Source: Gnetum montanum
Taxonomy: Eukaryota > Streptophyta > Gnetopsida > Gnetales > Gnetaceae
Reading direction: 5' to 3'
NCBI GenBank assembly: GCA_015680685.1
Contig: MNCI01000654.1
Location: 3,281-28,591, forward strand
DNA: 25,311 nucleotides
The position numbers and the translations under genes were made by a program. Each line of letters opens with the position of its first letter. Position 1 is the first letter of the stretch. Shown piece after piece: positions 9,598 through 20,310 of this stretch. The notes under the pieces were generated by a model, which was given only the letters and a program-made list of their open reading frames with translations, searched no databases and was not told the origin of the DNA.

Positions 9598-11261
9598 CTA
9601 GTGCATGTTGGACTACGAAGATATCTTAGTCATACAATTGATTCCTAAGCCAGTGTGGGTTAGGAGGTGCATAGGGCCTAGATGGTACTATGCAGTATTC
9701 CCCTTGACCTTCATCTACTATGTCAAAGGGAAATTCTACCCATAAAGCATCCTTTGAGAGGTTGCCAACTTCTTCTACTTATTCGAGTGGGTTAGCATCA
9801 TGTGTTTCATCCTCATCCTTTGTTGTGGATGTGTCATCAGGGAATTCCACTTCTAGCCCTTGCTCTATGTCAATGTTGTTAATGGTCAAAGGGGCTACAT
9901 TATTACCATGAATAATGACTCACCACCTTCATATGAAAGGTGACTTTCCTAGTGGATGGAAGAGGAGATAGCCTATCATTGGGCCAACCAAGGCTTGCCC
10001 AATATCAAGTTGAAGCCTGGAATTTCCTCTATAATGATGAACTCGACAATAGTGGGGAGTTCTTCCCCTATCACAAAGGCTATCATGATGGTCCCTCTAA
10101 CAATGATGCATGACACATTGAAGGATTTTAGGCACATTATCTTTATAGGTTTGATCTGCTTGGTAAGGCCTAATTTGCCAACAACAGTGTATGATATGAC
10201 ATTTGTTGCTAGCCCATCATCAACATGCACCCTCCTAATCTTGCACTACCCAACACATATTGTGATAAACATGGATACTATGATGACCTAACCCTTCTCA
10301 GGGTTAACCTTGATCACCTCATCACGAAATGTTAGGGGTGTTGAGCTTGATCCCTACAACATAAGAGGTAACATCACAGCATGGATGGAATGCTCATCTA
10401 TTGGGATGTTATCTGTGATAGGAATGGAGGTCAACATTTGGACTAGTGCTTTGCAATGGGCAAATGAGGTCATAATCAAGTTGTACAGGCTGTGCGTTGT
10501 GTTTTTCTACTTTAGCACCTACTTCACCTTAGCTAGTGCATTTAGGAAATCCTTACCAGTATCTATCATTTTTTTGCCTTGACCTTCTCCATGTGACCTA
10601 AAAGGCAAATCTCTCATAGAGGAGACTTGGGCTTGGTTTGTTTGGCATGTTTGGGGGCCTCAATGCTCGATTATAGCTTGCTAGTGATGGTCTTTTTGGT
10701 TGTTTCAGCCATGGGGATTGTGAAAAGGGGTGCTAGCTTTGGTGAACTTGGCACCTTTGGCTTTTAATGTTTTCTAGCCATCCTATTAGCTAGACACTCA
10801 TTAGGCCTCCTAGGCTACCACCTAGATGGTCTATTAGTGCTGCCAATAGGATTAACTCTTGGGTGAGAAGGGACTAATGCATTACCCACCATTAGACTTT
10901 AGGTAGGTCAGGGGTCAACATGTTGCAACACCCTAATGACAAAAGGTGGTTGAACTATTGTTACTATGACATGCTGGGGAACCCTGACCATGAAGGTTGT
11001 TGGTAGCACCTGAGGTGGCACTTTAACTATGAAAGGGAGCCTTAAACTCATGGAGGCTAAGAGGGCCCTTGTGTTTCCAGAGGACACATGGACCATGAAT
11101 GGCCACTACACCGACTCTGGGTTATCATTAATGCTGATGGCATTAATGATGTACCTTGCATCATTCGTGTTCAGAGGATCCTTTTATACCCTCATTGATT
11201 TGTTTTAATGCCTCACTAGTTTGGTATCATCAAGCACCAACTCACCTCGATCAATCATTTT
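9598..11261 (-). pseudogene. Gag-to-protease linker and retropepsin-like protease (Tat-like element)
   Basis: The clear domain lies at about 10236-9976. It reads RRVHVDDGLATNVIS, then a middle segment, then EEIPGFNLILGKPWLAQ. In Ty3/gypsy proteases the active-site loop is D-(S/T/D)-G, and I(L)G(R/K)PWL marks the end of the fold; both are present, so the catalytic Asp-Asp-Gly survives (about 10221-10213). Upstream, 10880-10260 keeps the frame through TGKDFLNALAKVK and TSIPITDNIPIDE. Downstream, 9970-9600 continues with HGNNVAPLTINNID and PSRPYAPPNPHWLRNQLYD before the proposed splice donor. The acidic downstream tail is not assigned a function. Occasional stops (TAG/TAA) interrupt it. Confidence 0.75.
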
Positions 11262-13309
11262 TTATAGGTTATCCTGCAAGGCAATGCAAAAGTCAGTGTT
11301 GTGTCTGAGCAACCAATGATAGTGATAAAACCTATTTAGCCTAAAGTGCTTCAGCACTGGGGGCTCATTTGGGGCTACTAACATGGGGTTCCTCAAGTGC
11401 TCGTAGTATCTGTCATGTCTCTTGCAGGCGTCCTCATGTACTAGATGCATCCAGCCTTGAGCAGTTGGTCCAGGAGTTTTGAAGGTTTAAGGGGTAGTGG
11501 GGTATACTTTGAGCAATCCTTGCATTCAAAGTTGGACCTCAGAGCCACTTGCATTTTTATTACTAAATGTCATGGGCTAGTTGGTTGTTATGCTAAAGCT
11601 AGTAGTTTTGTTCTTGGCCGAGGCCTTGGGCAGCATGGCCATTGGCTTTTGATTAATTTTTTTGGCCTTGTTGGCCACATTTTTACACAATTGTAGTTTT
11701 TTTTCCTTTTTCCTTGTCCTTTTTGGTGTCTAAGTCCTTATAGGCCATGTAGGCTAGGTCCTTGCTGGTGTCTACCACATCCTATATGCTATTTGTTTAG
11801 GCAAATGCTTCGCTTAAGGACTATAGGGCTAGATAGTACAGTTTTGACTTGATAAAGTCATTGATTACATCCTTGAAGATGGCTAGAAAGTGTGTCTCTA
11901 CTATAGGCTAATGAATTTTATTCCGTGATGTGCTCCATCATTGGATAAATGTCTACACAGGCTCTAAGTGGTCTTGCTTGATTTTCATGAACTAGTCAAG
12001 GGTGATTTCCAACTTCCAGTTATACTTGAACTGCATGACAAACTAACTCAACAAATCCTCCAAAGAGGAGATTGAGGCCCTAGATAATGCACGAGACCAG
12101 TCAAGTGCCTTGCCAGTGAGCGACATGATGAACACACGTACAATGGCATGTGGCCATGCCTATAATAATAAGCACTCAAATCAAAAGGTCACCAGGTGTG
12201 TGTTAGGGTCCCCTTCACCATTGTACTTGGTGAATTAGGGTAGCGAGATCCCCATTGGGAGAGTTAGAGGTGGAACAGTAGGACTTATGAGATCATCCTA
12301 GTAAAAATCAACCATGTGATCCATTTCAGAGGAGGTGACCTTGAGCAACTTGACCTCTTTCGTTAAGGTTTGGATCAGCTGGAATGCATGATCCAACTCT
12401 TGGGATGTGACATTGGGCTACGTTGGTTATGATACCCACTATGCTAGTTTTGTGGTCCATGACCTGGCTACAAGTTGTGGGACCACACATGATGCTTGCT
12501 GCATTGGTTGTGCCATAGGCACAACAGCTAGGGCCCACCATGCATGTGTGGATTGGACCATCATGGAGGGTGCCGATGAGATAGGCAAGGCATAAGACTC
12601 TTGAGTCTTTTGCAGCTGAGGAATATGCATAGTCTGCATGTAGGGTTGTACAGGCATGATGTTTGCTAGTAGGTATGATTGAGCAGGTTGCAAAAATTCT
12701 ACAAAGAGCAATTTGACTAGAGGTACTACATCTTGGCATGTGTACTACATTTGATGGATCACAACCATAGGCATTAACCTAGGGGATAACACCGAGGCTA
12801 TAATTGCTCTAGGAAGATAGGGGATGGGACTATGGGAAGACTAGATCAGGGGTTGTCCATTGGAAGGAGGTATGGAAAGAGTCCTCATTCTCAGAACAAG
12901 CTTTAAACTCATCCTGCTCTTCTTGTAGGGGCTCCTCATAATCCATCCCCACCTCATGTTCATTTTTTTAGATGAGCTAGGCTAGGATTCACTGATAGGG
13001 TTTAGTAAGCAGGATGAACTCAATGGAAGAATGGATGTACTTCCATCTATTTCGATGGATGAGTTCATAGCCGCACTTGGCCTCCATGTCCATGCAGTCC
13101 ATGAATAGGCCAGCTTGGAGCTTTGAGCAAACAAATTTATACTACTCATCATTGAGAGTAGTATACTTAGGTTTCTGGTTGCGTAACCTAAGGGATTGCC
13201 TTAGCTTCAATATGATAGGACTGGCAAGGTGGTCAAACCTGTTTTCTTATTAAGTAGGCAGGACAACAAGTGTGCTTAGAATGGATGCTTAAGGTTGTTT
13301 AGAATTCAT
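11262..13309 (-). pseudogene. Gag of the Tat-like element
   Basis: The frame can start at ATG 13309-13307. It runs cleanly through NRFDHLASPIILKLRQSL, YTTLNDEQYKFVCSKLQ and SSIEFILLTKPYQ (13250-13010), then EPLQEEQDEFKACSEN. After a frameshift near 12720 comes a Gln-rich stretch, QPYMQTMHIPQLQKT. The capsid core is recognisable near 12240-12090 as TKYNGEGDPNTHLVTF and FIMSLTGKALDWSRAL, the usual plant Gag form (K.G..DP..H...F / L.G.A..W). A degenerate zinc-knuckle-like HYHWLLRHNTDFCIAL lies at 11327-11271, with expected Cys replaced by Tyr/His. Stops are mainly TAG/TAA at Gln/Trp positions. A different frame at 12326-12739 is open for 137 codons but is not the Gag frame. Confidence 0.8.
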
Positions 13310-13422
13310 GATGCTGTCAAAAGTTGTAGAAAAATGTTAAAGTCTGAAAACTGCAGAAAAATGACTAATTCTAGAGAAAATAGCTAAGTCTTAAAAATTG
13401 TAGAAAAATGGCTAACTCTAGA

Positions 13423-13495
13423 GACTACGCTCTATATGCTAAGAGCCAATTATGCTCTATATGCTAAGAGCTAACTATGATCTCTACTAAGAGCC
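13423..13495 (-). repeat. Leader repeat: CTCTATATGCTAAGAGC
   Basis: CTCTATATGCTAAGAGC occurs twice, at about 13430 and 13454, with flanking (A/G)ACTACG or AATTATG, and a third degenerate copy follows. Each copy contains a small hairpin (GCTCT...AGAGC). It lies in the untranslated leader between the PBS candidate and gag, where retroelement packaging or dimerisation signals often occur; that role is inference. Confidence 0.5.
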
Positions 13496-13744
13496 TAGAA
13501 TTAGCTAAGTGTAGGAATGCAAATGTTGTGGGGTTGCTACACAAGGTTCTAGGGGAACTAATAATGAGGTCCAATCTACATCAACCAATTGGTAGACAAC
13601 ACCTATGCTAGCCTAAGATCCAACTACTGTCAAATGTGGTAGGTCCATAGGGGTGTTGGATCTATGCTATCCCAAAGCTAGCAACAATAATGTAGAAAGC
13701 ACATGAGACAATGACCAATGGAGTTAGGAGAAGGAAATAGATTG

Positions 13745-13762
13745 GCCCTCCTTCTAGCACCA
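13745..13762 (-). promoter_or_regulatory. Candidate tRNA primer-binding site
   Basis: On the minus strand TGGTGCTAGAAGGAGGGC starts with TGG, the complement of the tRNA 3' CCA. It sits about 650 bp downstream of the TATA box and about 440 bp before the gag ATG, where the PBS of this LTR is expected. The matching tRNA was not verified. Confidence 0.4.
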
Positions 13763-14410
13763 GAAAACTATAGCAACCAAAAACGTCAATGGCTGGAATG
13801 GAACACTAAGAAGTTCATAGGTGCACAGCTTTAACCCTAAGTCCACATGAGGACCTGGTAGAGGTGAAGATAGGGTGCCTAGAATGATCTTGTCAATTGA
13901 ACAGAGACTTACCAAATGCAATGCCAAATGATGCTAAGTGTTTTCATAGTGTTCGTGGTGTTAACAAGATGAGCATACTTAAGGTTTTTAGTGCAAAACA
14001 AGGGTGTCAATGCATGGTGGTGCATTAAAATAATCAAAAATACAAGTAAAATCCTGAAAATACAGAGGGAAGAGAGTGAGAGAGAAAGTAACAGCACCCC
14101 AAACGGGGTTGAGCATAGTTGACCTCAAAAGGGGTAAGAAGGTACGTGATGTATAGCAAGCACAGTGGATAGTGTAGTCATAGTATCAGGGTGTTTGGCC
14201 AAAAAGATTGACATTCTATCATGGTGTATGTGCTTGCTTGGTTGGCTACTATAGTGTGTAGTGTATTGCAATGGTCTGCAGTGTCCTACGATGAGCTATG
14301 GTGGTGTGAAAATACCTTACCTTGCCAAAATGCCAAATGTGCTTCCAAAACACCAAATGCCAAGAATGTCAACTTTCAAATTTTTCAACCCCTAAAATGT
14401 AAATGGTTGG

Positions 14411-14420
14411 GATATTTATA
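14411..14420 (-). promoter_or_regulatory. TATA box of the Tat-like LTR
   Basis: Minus-strand TATAAATATC is preceded (14430-15310) by the stem-loop array and followed by a leader leading to the PBS candidate and gag. Position and strand agree with a U3/R boundary about 30 bp downstream. Confidence 0.55.
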
Positions 14421-14449
14421 GGTCTAGGTTTCATATGAAATGTCAATCA

Positions 14450-15310
14450 ATTACCACATGGCACTGGGACAGTTAGGACTACACTACACCAAACTACACT
14501 CTCCACTAAAGCAAGTGGTGTTATGCTCTGCTGTGCTTCAATGGGCTCTACAAGACTACCAAATTGTGACTATGTTATTGACTACATGTTCGTGAGCCGA
14601 ATAGGACTGTAATGTACCTGAAAAAATGCGAAAAAATGCAACTTTGGAGACTACACGCCAGGACTACGATATCCACTATCTCAAGTGGGGTCAAGGATAG
14701 TTACAATTTGAGGGCAAAAGGCAGTACAAAAAAGATGCATTTTTGCTAACTATGCTTACTAGAAGTGTGTTGGAGCTAAGCTAAGTGTCGATGCTATGTT
14801 GTGGAGGCCTTTGAAGGCTATTCTACTTGACTACATTTGACTATGCTCTGGACTGGGGGAGAGCATAGTCCAACACTTACAAAAATTTTGTAAAATAGTG
14901 ACTATGTGCTGACTAAGCTCTTCATGGAAGGCTAACTATGCTCTCAACTAGGGTCAAGTGTAGTCCCATCACTTAGAAAATTTTTGCAAAATTTGGCTTC
15001 CAATTGACTACGCTTGACTACACTCTAGTCTAGTGGAAAGTGTAGTCTCAACACTTAGAAAATTTTCTCCCAAAATTTTTCTTCCATGCCAACTATGCTT
15101 GACTACACTTCAATGTAGTGGGAAGTGCAGTCTTGGCACTTAGAAAAATCTACAACTGCTAGCTTAACACTTAGAAAAATTTGCAAATTCGCCTTTGGTG
15201 TTGATTGCGCTCTCTACTGAGTTGGCTACGCTCCAATGCAGTGGAAATCATAGTCCTAGCACTTAGAAAAAACTTGCCTCATGTTAACACTTAGACAAAT
15301 TTGCAGTCAA
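14450..15310 (-). repeat. Stem-loop repeat array in U3 (GACTACACTC...GTGTAGTC, CACTTAGAAAA)
   Basis: At least eight imperfect units of about 70-110 bp combine an inverted repeat with a CACTTAGAAAATTTTT tag. Examples are GACTATGCTCTGGACTGG with GAGCATAGTC at 14838-14871, and GACTACACTCTAG with AGTGTAGTC at 15014-15044. Units drift strongly, but pairing bases often change together and CG persists in ACTACGCT. The array lies directly upstream of the minus-strand TATA box, as does the unrelated array at 684-1252 for its own TATA box. Confidence 0.75.
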
Positions 15311-16229
15311 GAAGCTACACCAAAATTTGGTGGTGTTTCAATAGTGAATGATGAGTAGGTGAATAATCCCAAAACTCTACCATGCAAGTCATAAGTGCTA
15401 GCACATGAATATATCATAATTTGCAAATGGACAATATAATTATGCTTATTATTGATGTTAAGCTCATGATTGTTAACTTCTCTCCTTGAGTTAGTAAAGT
15501 CTAAGTGTATGGTTTAACTCACAGTGAGATGTATGTTAAGTGATGTTATACTACTCATTTTACTCCTATGCATAAACATAATAGAAATGAAGTTTAAAGG
15601 ATAATTCTAAGTAATAATGACAATGTAAATCTATTCTAGCCTATAGTGATGAGCATCTATTCCTGGCTTACTAAACATGCCTTTGACTCATGTAACCATT
15701 GCTAGGACTACCAAGTGCATTCACCACTAAGCGAATCAATTGAAATCACTACTGGGTTACCAAACAATTACACTTTAATGCTCAAAACCAATCAAAGTAA
15801 TTCCCCTTTACTAAAGAGCAAGTAAAATAAAGTGCTTTAGAAATGTAAATAATTAAGCTAAGAAAACATGGAAATTATGTTAAGTAAATAAATAAAACTA
15901 AGTGGATGTTATAATGATGGAAAGTAATCTCGATCTTTACTACCATCATGAATTGCATCCAAGTATAATTCACTTGAATAAGGATTCTTTTCAATTACTA
16001 AACATCACATTGAGGGCATTCATCCTATTGCTAACTAAGATAACAAACTGCAAGAGTTTTCCTAAGACTTGGAATTAAAAGTTGTTGATCGTGTGTCCAA
16101 GTGTCAATATTGATAAGATTGCATGCATCCTAAGACATCGTATCAATGATGATGTAGCATGGTTATGATATCATTACTACAATATCATAGATACAATATC
16201 ACAATTAACAAAAATTTAACTTTATCATA
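15311..16229. other. Distal U3-like AT-rich region, no gene seen
   Basis: The stretch has no coding signal on either strand. It holds AT-rich words such as ATGATATCATAAC/GATACAATATCA near 16150-16200 and nothing else I can name. It fits the distal part of the LTR. Confidence 0.4.
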
Positions 16230-16240
16230 CCCCCACAACT
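16230..16240 (-). promoter_or_regulatory. Polypurine-tract-like run at the LTR edge
   Basis: Minus-strand AGTTGTGGGGG is followed at once by TATGATAAAG. A G-rich purine run primes plus-strand synthesis in LTR elements and directly abuts the 3' LTR. The tract is interrupted by T residues, so the call is tentative. Confidence 0.35.
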
Positions 16241-16426
16241 AATAGGAAACCTATGCCCAAGTTAAAACAAAAGGAGGATGGAGTCCCTTACAAAATTGAG
16301 AGGTAGACTTTACTATATATAAATAACTAACTATTTACATGACTTAGAACACCATAGTGGGATTTTTTTAAAATGACATAGTCATATGACAAAACAAAAA
16401 TAAAATTTGAAGTACTATGATGTAGT

Positions 16427-19215
16427 TCATGTTGTAGGTGGTGGAGGCTCTTCCACCAACTTCTTTCCTTTGTCATCAAGCTTCTAAAATTGGTAGTGGT
16501 TCAGGAACACCTAAAGCTTTTCCTCTTATATCCTTGGATCATGTACCATCCATGCTTTTTGTGTGATGTTGGATGGAGCAAGTACATCCCATGGGTGCAA
16601 TAGCCATGAAAACATCTTATTAGCTTTCACATACCAGGTTGTGAGTTGTTGTCTCTTCTCTTCAAATACCCTCATCTTTCTAAGTTCTTGATAATCTAAC
16701 ATGTCACGTTCCAAGTTTGTTACTACATATTTTTGGCTGTGATAGCTAGATTTTACAATTTCTAGATTAGAGTTTTCCATATGTAACTTTTGTAATGCAT
16801 CCTTTCTATGAGAAAACTCTTTCTCATACATAGCATAAACTTCTGCTACCTGCTCCTCCAACTCATTTCTTCGCCTACCTACTATTAACATGGCCAAGTT
16901 AGCATATTGGATATTTGTTAACCCCACATATTTTATGAGATCCTCTATCTATAGGTCTTTGTTATTTACTTCAACTTGGTGGACATGGGCAAGGCTATCC
17001 AAGATGGCTTACCAGTCTAGAGTTTGAGTAGAAAGGGAACTAATGCTGGTTTTTCCCATCTAGATTTCTTTTTCATTAATCTACTTGAACATTCCCACCT
17101 AGTCTCTGAAATGTTCTTTGAGTTGTTCATGTTTCTTGACCTTATTCTTCAATGTGCTGATTTCTATTGCTAATTTTTGGTAAGTAGCACAAAATTCTTC
17201 CATTGATAGGTTCTAGTTTTCTTTGGCCAAGCAACTCATGTCATGGTTGACTCAAACAAGTTGTTCTCTAAGTTTTTGGATGCTTTATTCAAGAACATTT
17301 TTTTTTCTTTTCTATGTTTGTCAACCTTGTATTATTAGCAACTAATTATTTATTCTCCTCTTGTAAGGCTATGAATGCTTTGGCATGTGCATACATTTGG
17401 GCTTCTACCGATGATGCATCCCACACTGTCTTCTTCTTCTCTTTTTCCATCTACATATTATGGGTAATCAATTATCTCATATGATCAATTTTGATTATTC
17501 TAGTTGGTCAAGTGCTACAGGGTCTTTCTTTTTACCTTTAAAATTTAGCAATTCTTATTGTAACCACTATACCTCATTCTCTACATGTTTAGCTCTAGTT
17601 TCTGCCATAACCAACTTTCCATTTATGGCTATGAGATTAGATTGGATTGCAGTAATATTTCTAGGGATATCAAAGAGGCTTTGCATGACTTGGCCCCTCT
17701 ACAATAGTCTGTCCAAAATATCTTCATTCTTTGAAGGAGTCATTGAGGTTCTGATAAGCATTTGAACATCCTATGCTTCAGAGATATCAGCCAATGACAC
17801 AACAGGTACACTTAAGGATTCCTTAATATGATCATTGATGACCTCTGTGGCTCCTACTACATCTTGGTGTTACATGACGATAACTATGGCACCTTCACTA
17901 GTTTCAAGCATAACTTGGAATGATGTAGCATTCTCAAAAGTCTACTATGCCTAGTCATCCTCTTCTCCTATCTAGAGTGAAACTTGCCTAGTAGTTGGAT
18001 CTATGGATATGGTGGACCTAATGGAGCACTTCAATACTTTATATAAATTTGTCTCCTCCCTTGTTTCCCAACTTATTATTTTTCCAATTTGTTATAGATG
18101 TCTCATGAATGGTCTGTAGTCCTGCAATGATGGCAGTACTTCTTCTTCTTCTTACTATTGTTGTTGCTACTCAACTTGTGGTTGGCTACTAGGTCCTACC
18201 TATTGCTACTAACTAGTAGCAAGAATGCTACTAGCAAGAGTGGAACTTGCAACTCCCTCGATGCCTACTAGCTCCTTTAACTAATCTTTCTTGTAGTGCA
18301 CTAATTTGAACATCTCTACATAAGAAGTATTTTGGGCCTTCCTTGGAACATCATTGGTATATCCCAACATTTCAGCTTATCAACACAAATTCTTAATGAG
18401 ACAATAAAATGGAAATGTTAGCTTCCCTACCTTTTTCTCTTCAAACTACCTTTGGATTTCAATGAAGAATGGATGGTGATATTAGCATTGAATTTTCCCA
18501 TCAAGATTACACTTCCTCTAGGTGCATATGTAGATATTCTGTTAAGCCTTTTGGTTGGAAATAGGTGATAGGTTCCTAGTTTGAAGTATATTTTATCCTC
18601 AGCTATTAACTCACTATAATCTTTATCTTATTTTCCATATGCCCTTTGCAAGCACAACCTCATAACATTAGTTTTTGATCTTGTTGAGACCTATGCCACA
18701 TTTGCTCCTTCATTTGGAATGTTGAGGGCCTTTGCAACTACCTCTATTGAGCATGACACAAAGACTCCTTCAATTTTTACCATTACATCAACTTTTTTAT
18801 TTTTCTAGAATTGATATGTTTCTTCCAAATACCATTCACAACTATTGGATAGTATAGGTCATAAAGTAGATGCTTCAAGTTGCATCTTTACTACTTCTAG
18901 AGAAAATTCCATAAAAGGACCAAAATTCAATTCCAAAATAACTATGGACATGACGGATTTTTCTTGTATGGCTTGAAATCATTCCAAAGACAGTGTTAGG
19001 CATTGTCCTTATTCAAGTGGTGGTGGAACTTCTACCTCCCCTTTTGCTAAATGCTTAGTAGTAGGAGTTGTTTGATGGATGTTATATGATTAGGCCTCCT
19101 ATTCTACATGTTCTACTTTGGGAATTTTTTCTCCCACTTAGCTTCTCTGGTTGCCTCTTGGTCTCCTACTTCCATGTTGGAAAGGTCCTTGAGCTACTGG
19201 TCTATATGGGGCCAT
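16427..19215 (-). pseudogene. aORF2: long ORF of unknown function with coiled-coil character
   Basis: The frame begins MAPYRPVAQGPFQHGSRR at ATG 19215-19213, just after a splice-acceptor-like TTGATTGCAG. It includes FVSCSIEVVAKALNIPNEG (about 18760-18700) and, after a frameshift near 18500, HPFFIEIQRQFEEKKVGK-like text. It runs on through MTPSKNEDILDRLL, FDIPRNITAIQSNLIAING and ETRAKHVENEV (about 17760-17560). The last clean part (16927-16526) has heptad-like, charged helices: RRRNELEEQVAEVYAMYEKE, NLERDMLDYQELRK, EKRQQLTTWYVK. It ends Pro-rich (EEPPPPTT) at TGA 16427. Length is about 920 codons. Interior stops are mostly TAG at likely Gln sites. Like aORF1 it ends in a proline run, which suggests, but does not show, kinship. 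I cannot name the family. Confidence 0.55.
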
Positions 19216-19334
19216 CTGCAATCAACAAGGATTTGAATTTATTAAAGTGCCTAGATTAGTTCTTAATAGTTCTTTATCTTTATCATACCCTTGGTTAGAT
19301 CAAGTCCTCTTCTTATTATGATTACAGAATTAGA
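19216..19334. other. Short spacer between divergent aORF2 and the right-hand gag copy
   Basis: On minus it reads as a possible intron 5' of the aORF2 ATG. It holds GGGTATGATAAAG (minus, 19290-19278), the same 13 bases found at the LTR edge near 16219-16231. The + strand shows TATGATTACAG before the gag copy. Confidence 0.35.
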
Positions 19335-20310
19335 AAAATTTCAATAATGAAACCCCTAAGTTTGAATGTGGATATAATGTAGATCCACAACATCACCTTC
19401 AAGCATTTCATCGTGCATGCACCCTATAGAATATTGAAGTTCATTGGCAGCAACTTAAGCTATTCCCTCAGACACTTATCAAGGAGACCAAAAGTTGGTA
19501 AAAATAGTTAGAACCTAAATAAATTAGAAGGTGGAGTACAATGATCGAACTTTTTAATGATATAAATACCAAACTTACTCTCGAGTTTCTAACCTTAGGA
19601 AGCAAATCTAGGGATAGAAGTAAGGGATCTACAATTCCCTTGATGTGGCAATGGGCAGATACTACTCTCTTCTGCATAGGTGCTCAGGCCAGGATTTTCT
19701 CAAAGGAAGAAACTTAGACATATCATTGATAGGCTAGGGAATAAAACCAAGAAAACCCTTGGGATTTATGCCCAATGTCGACTATCTAAAATGATCATCC
19801 ATCAAATTCAAAGACTAATTGACCAAGTGGCTAAGGAAGAAGTTGAGTTGAAGAAGAGAGAATCAACTAAAGAGTATAATAGAGATTTATCTATCTAGCA
19901 AAGAGATGTACGAGTATGTGATAAGCAAGAGGAAGGAACCTTGGAAGAGGTAGTATAGAAAAAAACTCTATAAATCTAAAATTCTATTAATGACATGGCC
20001 ATCAAGGTATAAAATATGTGGGATTTGGTGGACAAGAAATTTACTACAGCTTTGAAAATTGTAGAAGAAATAATTGAATAATACTTTAGTAAGGGAAAAG
20101 AAAAAAAGAAGAAAAGAGACTACAAACGAAAAGGAAAAGTTTCGTCAGTGGTAGAATGTTCTGATTCAAGTTCAGAGGAGGAGGAAGGATGTACATTGTG
20201 CCAATATGAAAATCATAAAGGATGTTATCCTGTAATCGCACATTTGCAAAAACCAAGGGCATATGTACTTAATCCAAGATTCATCAAAAAGAACATGCCA
20301 AAATAGTTAC
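19335..20310 (+). pseudogene. Gag of the Athila-like element, plus-strand copy
   Basis: It starts at NNETPKFECGYNVDPQHHL, then LFPQTLIKETKSW (a Gag core of the K.E.G..DP..HL..F kind). Stops and a frameshift follow, then charged helical text (VAKEEVELKKREST, 19830-19870) and a Lys/Arg-rich stretch (about 20095-20140). After that comes CTLCQYENHKGC at 20190-20225, a zinc-knuckle-like C-X2-C-X4-H-X2-C, two residues short of the canonical CCHC spacing. The segment at 19680-19867 is missing from the minus-strand copy. W and Q codons appear as TAG in several places. Confidence 0.7.

Larger units (their letters stand above)
2338..16229 (-). mobile_element. Old Ty3/gypsy LTR element, Tat/Ogre-like, nested and broken
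   Basis: Minus-strand order is LTR (16229-13769), PBS candidate, gag-protease (13309-9598), intron-like gap (9597-2836) and RT start (2835-2338), then interruption by the young element. A separate gag-pro frame, an intron before RT and the linker wording (motifs such as DMPSQEP, HHNIILDP) are what I know of the Tat/Ogre lineage. The remaining RT, RNase H, integrase and 3' LTR would lie beyond the left edge. Many frames stay aligned but carry TAG/TAA/TGA codons where Gln, Trp or Arg is expected, pointing to decay by methylcytosine deamination more than by indels. Confidence 0.65.
13769..16229 (-). mobile_element. LTR of the Tat-like element (minus strand), about 2.5 kb
   Basis: Read on minus, a purine-rich AGTTGTGGGGG (16240-16230) precedes TATGATAAAG. 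Then come an AT-rich distal U3 (16229-15311), the repeat array (15310-14450), a TATA box (14420) and about 640 bp of R/U5 up to the PBS candidate. An LTR serving gag at 13309 should be the 5' LTR, yet a polypurine tract on its outer side is what a 3' LTR has. So it may be a 3' LTR of an element to the right shared with this one, or the G-run is chance. Ends are approximate. Confidence 0.5.

Noticed and set aside
9956-10291. 111-codon plus-strand open frame
   Set aside because: It is antisense to the protease domain, whose motifs (VDDG, LILGKPWL) are convincing on the minus strand.
12326-12739. 137-codon minus-strand open frame as a protein
   Set aside because: Gag motifs are mainly read in another frame; this one is a shadow joined across a frameshift.
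17460-17765. 101-codon plus-strand open frame
   Set aside because: It lies opposite to the indel-free aORF2 frame (NEDILDRLL, RNITAIQSNL), which reads as real protein.
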